From Ridgeia piscesae (taxonomy: Eukaryota > Annelida > Polychaeta > Sabellida > Siboglinidae): a DNA stretch of 64,000 bases. The stretch covers positions 443,501 through 507,500 of the forward strand of contig JAODUO010000061.1 of assembly GCA_025642075.2 (NCBI GenBank), in the 5' to 3' direction. Positions 43,001 to 46,000 of the stretch are shown here, piece after piece; within the stretch, counting starts at the first letter, position 1; the number at the start of each line of letters is the position of its first letter. The position numbers and the translations under genes were made by a program. The notes beneath the pieces were generated by a model. That model saw only the letters and a list, made by a program, of their open reading frames with translations, did no database searches and had not been told where the DNA came from.

Positions 43001-46000
43001 GAGCATACAGAAGATGGGGAGGGTAAATACAAGGTGAGGAGCATACAGGAGATGGGGAGGGTAAATACAAGGTGGGAGCATACAGAAGATGGGGAGGGTA
43101 AATACAAGGTGAGAGCATACAGGAGATGGGGAGGGTAAATACAAGGTGAGAGCATACAGAAGATGGGGAGGGTAAATACAAGGTGAGAGCATACAGAAGA
43201 TGGGGAGGGTAAATACAAGGTGAGAGCATACAGAAGATGGGGAGGGTAAATACAAGGTGAGAGCATACAGAAGATGGGGAGGGTAAATACAAGGTGAGAG
43301 CATACAGAAGATGGGGAGGGTAAATACAAGGTGAGAGCATACAGAAGATGGGGAGGGTAAATACAAGGTGAGAGCATACAGAAGATGGGGAGGGTAAATA
43401 CAAGGTGAGAGCATACAGAAGATGGGGAGGGTAAATACAAGGTGAGAGCATACAGAAGATGGGGAGGGTAAATACAAGGTGAGAGCATACAGGAGATGGG
43501 GAGGGTAAATACAAGGTAGGAGCATACAGGAGATGGGGAGGGTAAATACAAGGTGAGAGCATACAGGAGATGGGGAGGGTAAATACAAGGTGAGAGCATA
43601 CAGAGATGGGGAGGGTAAATACAAGGTGGGAGCATACAGGAGATGGGGAGGGTAAATACAAGGTGAGAGCATACAGGAGATGGGGAGGGTAAATACAAGG
43701 TGAGAGCATACAGGAGATGGGGAGGGTAAATACAAGGTGAGAGCATACAGGAAGATGGGGAGGGTAAATACAAGGTGAGAGCATACAGGAGATGGGGAGG
43801 GTAAATACAAGGTGGGAGCATACAGGAGATGGGGAGGGTAAATACAAGGTGGAGCATACAGGAGATGGGGAGGGTAAATACAAGGTGAGAGCATACAGGA
43901 GATGGGGAGGGTAAATACAAGGTGAGAGCATACAGGAGATGGGGAGGGTAAATACAAGGTGAGAGCATATAGAAGATGGGGAGGGTAAATACAAGGTGAG
44001 AGCATATAGAAGATGGGGAGGGTAAATACAAGGTGAGAGCATACAGGAGATGGGGAGGGTAAATACAAGGTGAGAGCATATAGAAGATGGGGAGGGTAAA
44101 TACAAGGTGAGAGCATATAGAAGATGGGGAGGGTAAATACAAGGTGAGAGCATACAGGAGATGGGGAGGGTAAATACAAGTGAGAGCATACAGAAGATGG
44201 GGAGGGTAAATCAAGGTGGAGCATACAGAAGATGGGGAGGGTAAATACAAGGTGAGAGCATACAGAAGATGGGGAGGGTAAATACAAGGTGAGAGCATAC
44301 AGAAGATGGGGAGGGTAAATAAAGGTGAGAGCATACAGAAGATGGGGAGGGTAAATACAAGGTGAGAGCATACAGAAGATGGGGAGGGTAAATACAAGGT
44401 GAGAGCATACAGAAGATGGGGAGGGTAAATACAAGGTGAGAGCATACAGAAGATGGGGAGGGTAAATACAAGGTGAGAGCATACAGAAGATGGGGAGGGT
44501 AAATACAAGGTGAGAGCATACAGAAGATGGGGAGGGTAAATACAAGGTGAGAGCATACAGAAGATGGGGAGGGTAAATACAAGGTGAGAGCATACAGGAG
44601 ATGGGGAGGGTAAATACAAGGTGAGAGCATACAGAAGATGGGGAGGGTAAAAGGTGAGAGCATATAGAAGATGAGGACGGTAAATACAAGATGAGAGCAT
44701 ACAGAAGATGGGGAGGGTAAACTCAAGGTGAGAGCATACAGAAGATGGGGAGGGTAAATACAAGGTGAGAGCATACAGAAGATGGGGAGGGTAAATACAA
44801 GGTGAGAGCATACAGAAGATGGGGAGGTTAAATAAAAGGTGAGAGCATACAGAAGATGGGGAGGGTAAATACAAGGTGAGAGCATACAGAAGATGGGGAT
44901 GGGTAAATACAAGATGAGAGCATACAGAAGATGGGGAGGGTAAACTCAAGGTGAGAGCATACAGAAGATGGGGAGGTTAAATAAAAGGTGAGAGCATACA
45001 GAAGATGGGGAGGGTAAATACAAGGTGAGAGCATACAGAAGATGGGGAGGTTAAATAAAAGGTGAGAGCATACAGAAGATGGGGAGGGTAAATACAAGGT
45101 GAGAGCATACAGAAGATGGGGATGGGTAAATACAAGATGAGAGCATACAGAAGATGGGGAGGGTAAACTACAAGGTGAGAGCATACAGAAGATGGGGAGG
45201 GTAAATACAAGGTGAGAGCATACAGAAGATGGGGAGGGTAAATACAAGGTGAGAGCATACAGAAAATGGGGAGGGTAAATACAAGGTGAGAGCAGAGCAC
45301 TGTTACTTTCTAGGTAAGTCTCCGTGGGAAGACATTTTACGGACTGGAGGAGTGAGTGTTTAGATCAGTTGAAACTACTAATACACCATTGCGCTGTTAT
45401 TCCGTTGTTACCTTTATCACCTTGCTTACTCAGTATATATAGCTCTCAGGGGTATCAATCCACCTGTCAACAACTTGAATATTGCGTATCTATTTTGAGG
45501 TTGAACAACCTTTTTGTCCTCGAAGCTTGGTTTTGAGGATTTTGGCACGATAGCAGTTAACTTATTATTGTTATTTACAGCCACTTTTCGCAGCTTTATG
45601 TAGAGAATATATCTGTACAACAGAGCAATTAACAAAAATGATGCAAGTTTCATCTGCATGAAATTGAAGTTACACGTTACAGTGTGTTCACTACACTGAC
45701 TCTGGCCGCCATTTCTCAACATTACATGTGGTTCTGCTGTAGTTTGGTGAGAAGCAGAAGATCTGTCTGGTGCGATTCCTCAACCGTACAGTGATGGTTC
45801 GAGTTGGTGGCGGCTGGATGACTCTCGCCGGGTTCCTCGAAAACAACGATCCATGCAAAGGTAGGACGATTCTCTTTTTCCTCAGATTTGTCGAGCTGAT
45901 CCCAGATTCATGTGAAAGGTCTGAGGGCGAAATACAATTAACACCGTTCTTGAAATAACACTGAAACAAGGATGATATATTTGTTGATACATTTTTTAGA

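Noticed and set aside
42724..44949. 741-codon minus-strand ORF ([16 protein letters not shown] repeats)
   Set aside because: It is antisense to the 37-bp array. Three minus-strand frames are simultaneously open, as expected for a stop-free repeat, not a gene.
45313..45354. Alternative last exon reading [13 protein letters not shown]
   Set aside because: It would truncate the GAS2 domain, and the standard junction 42812-45743 restores the full conserved core.
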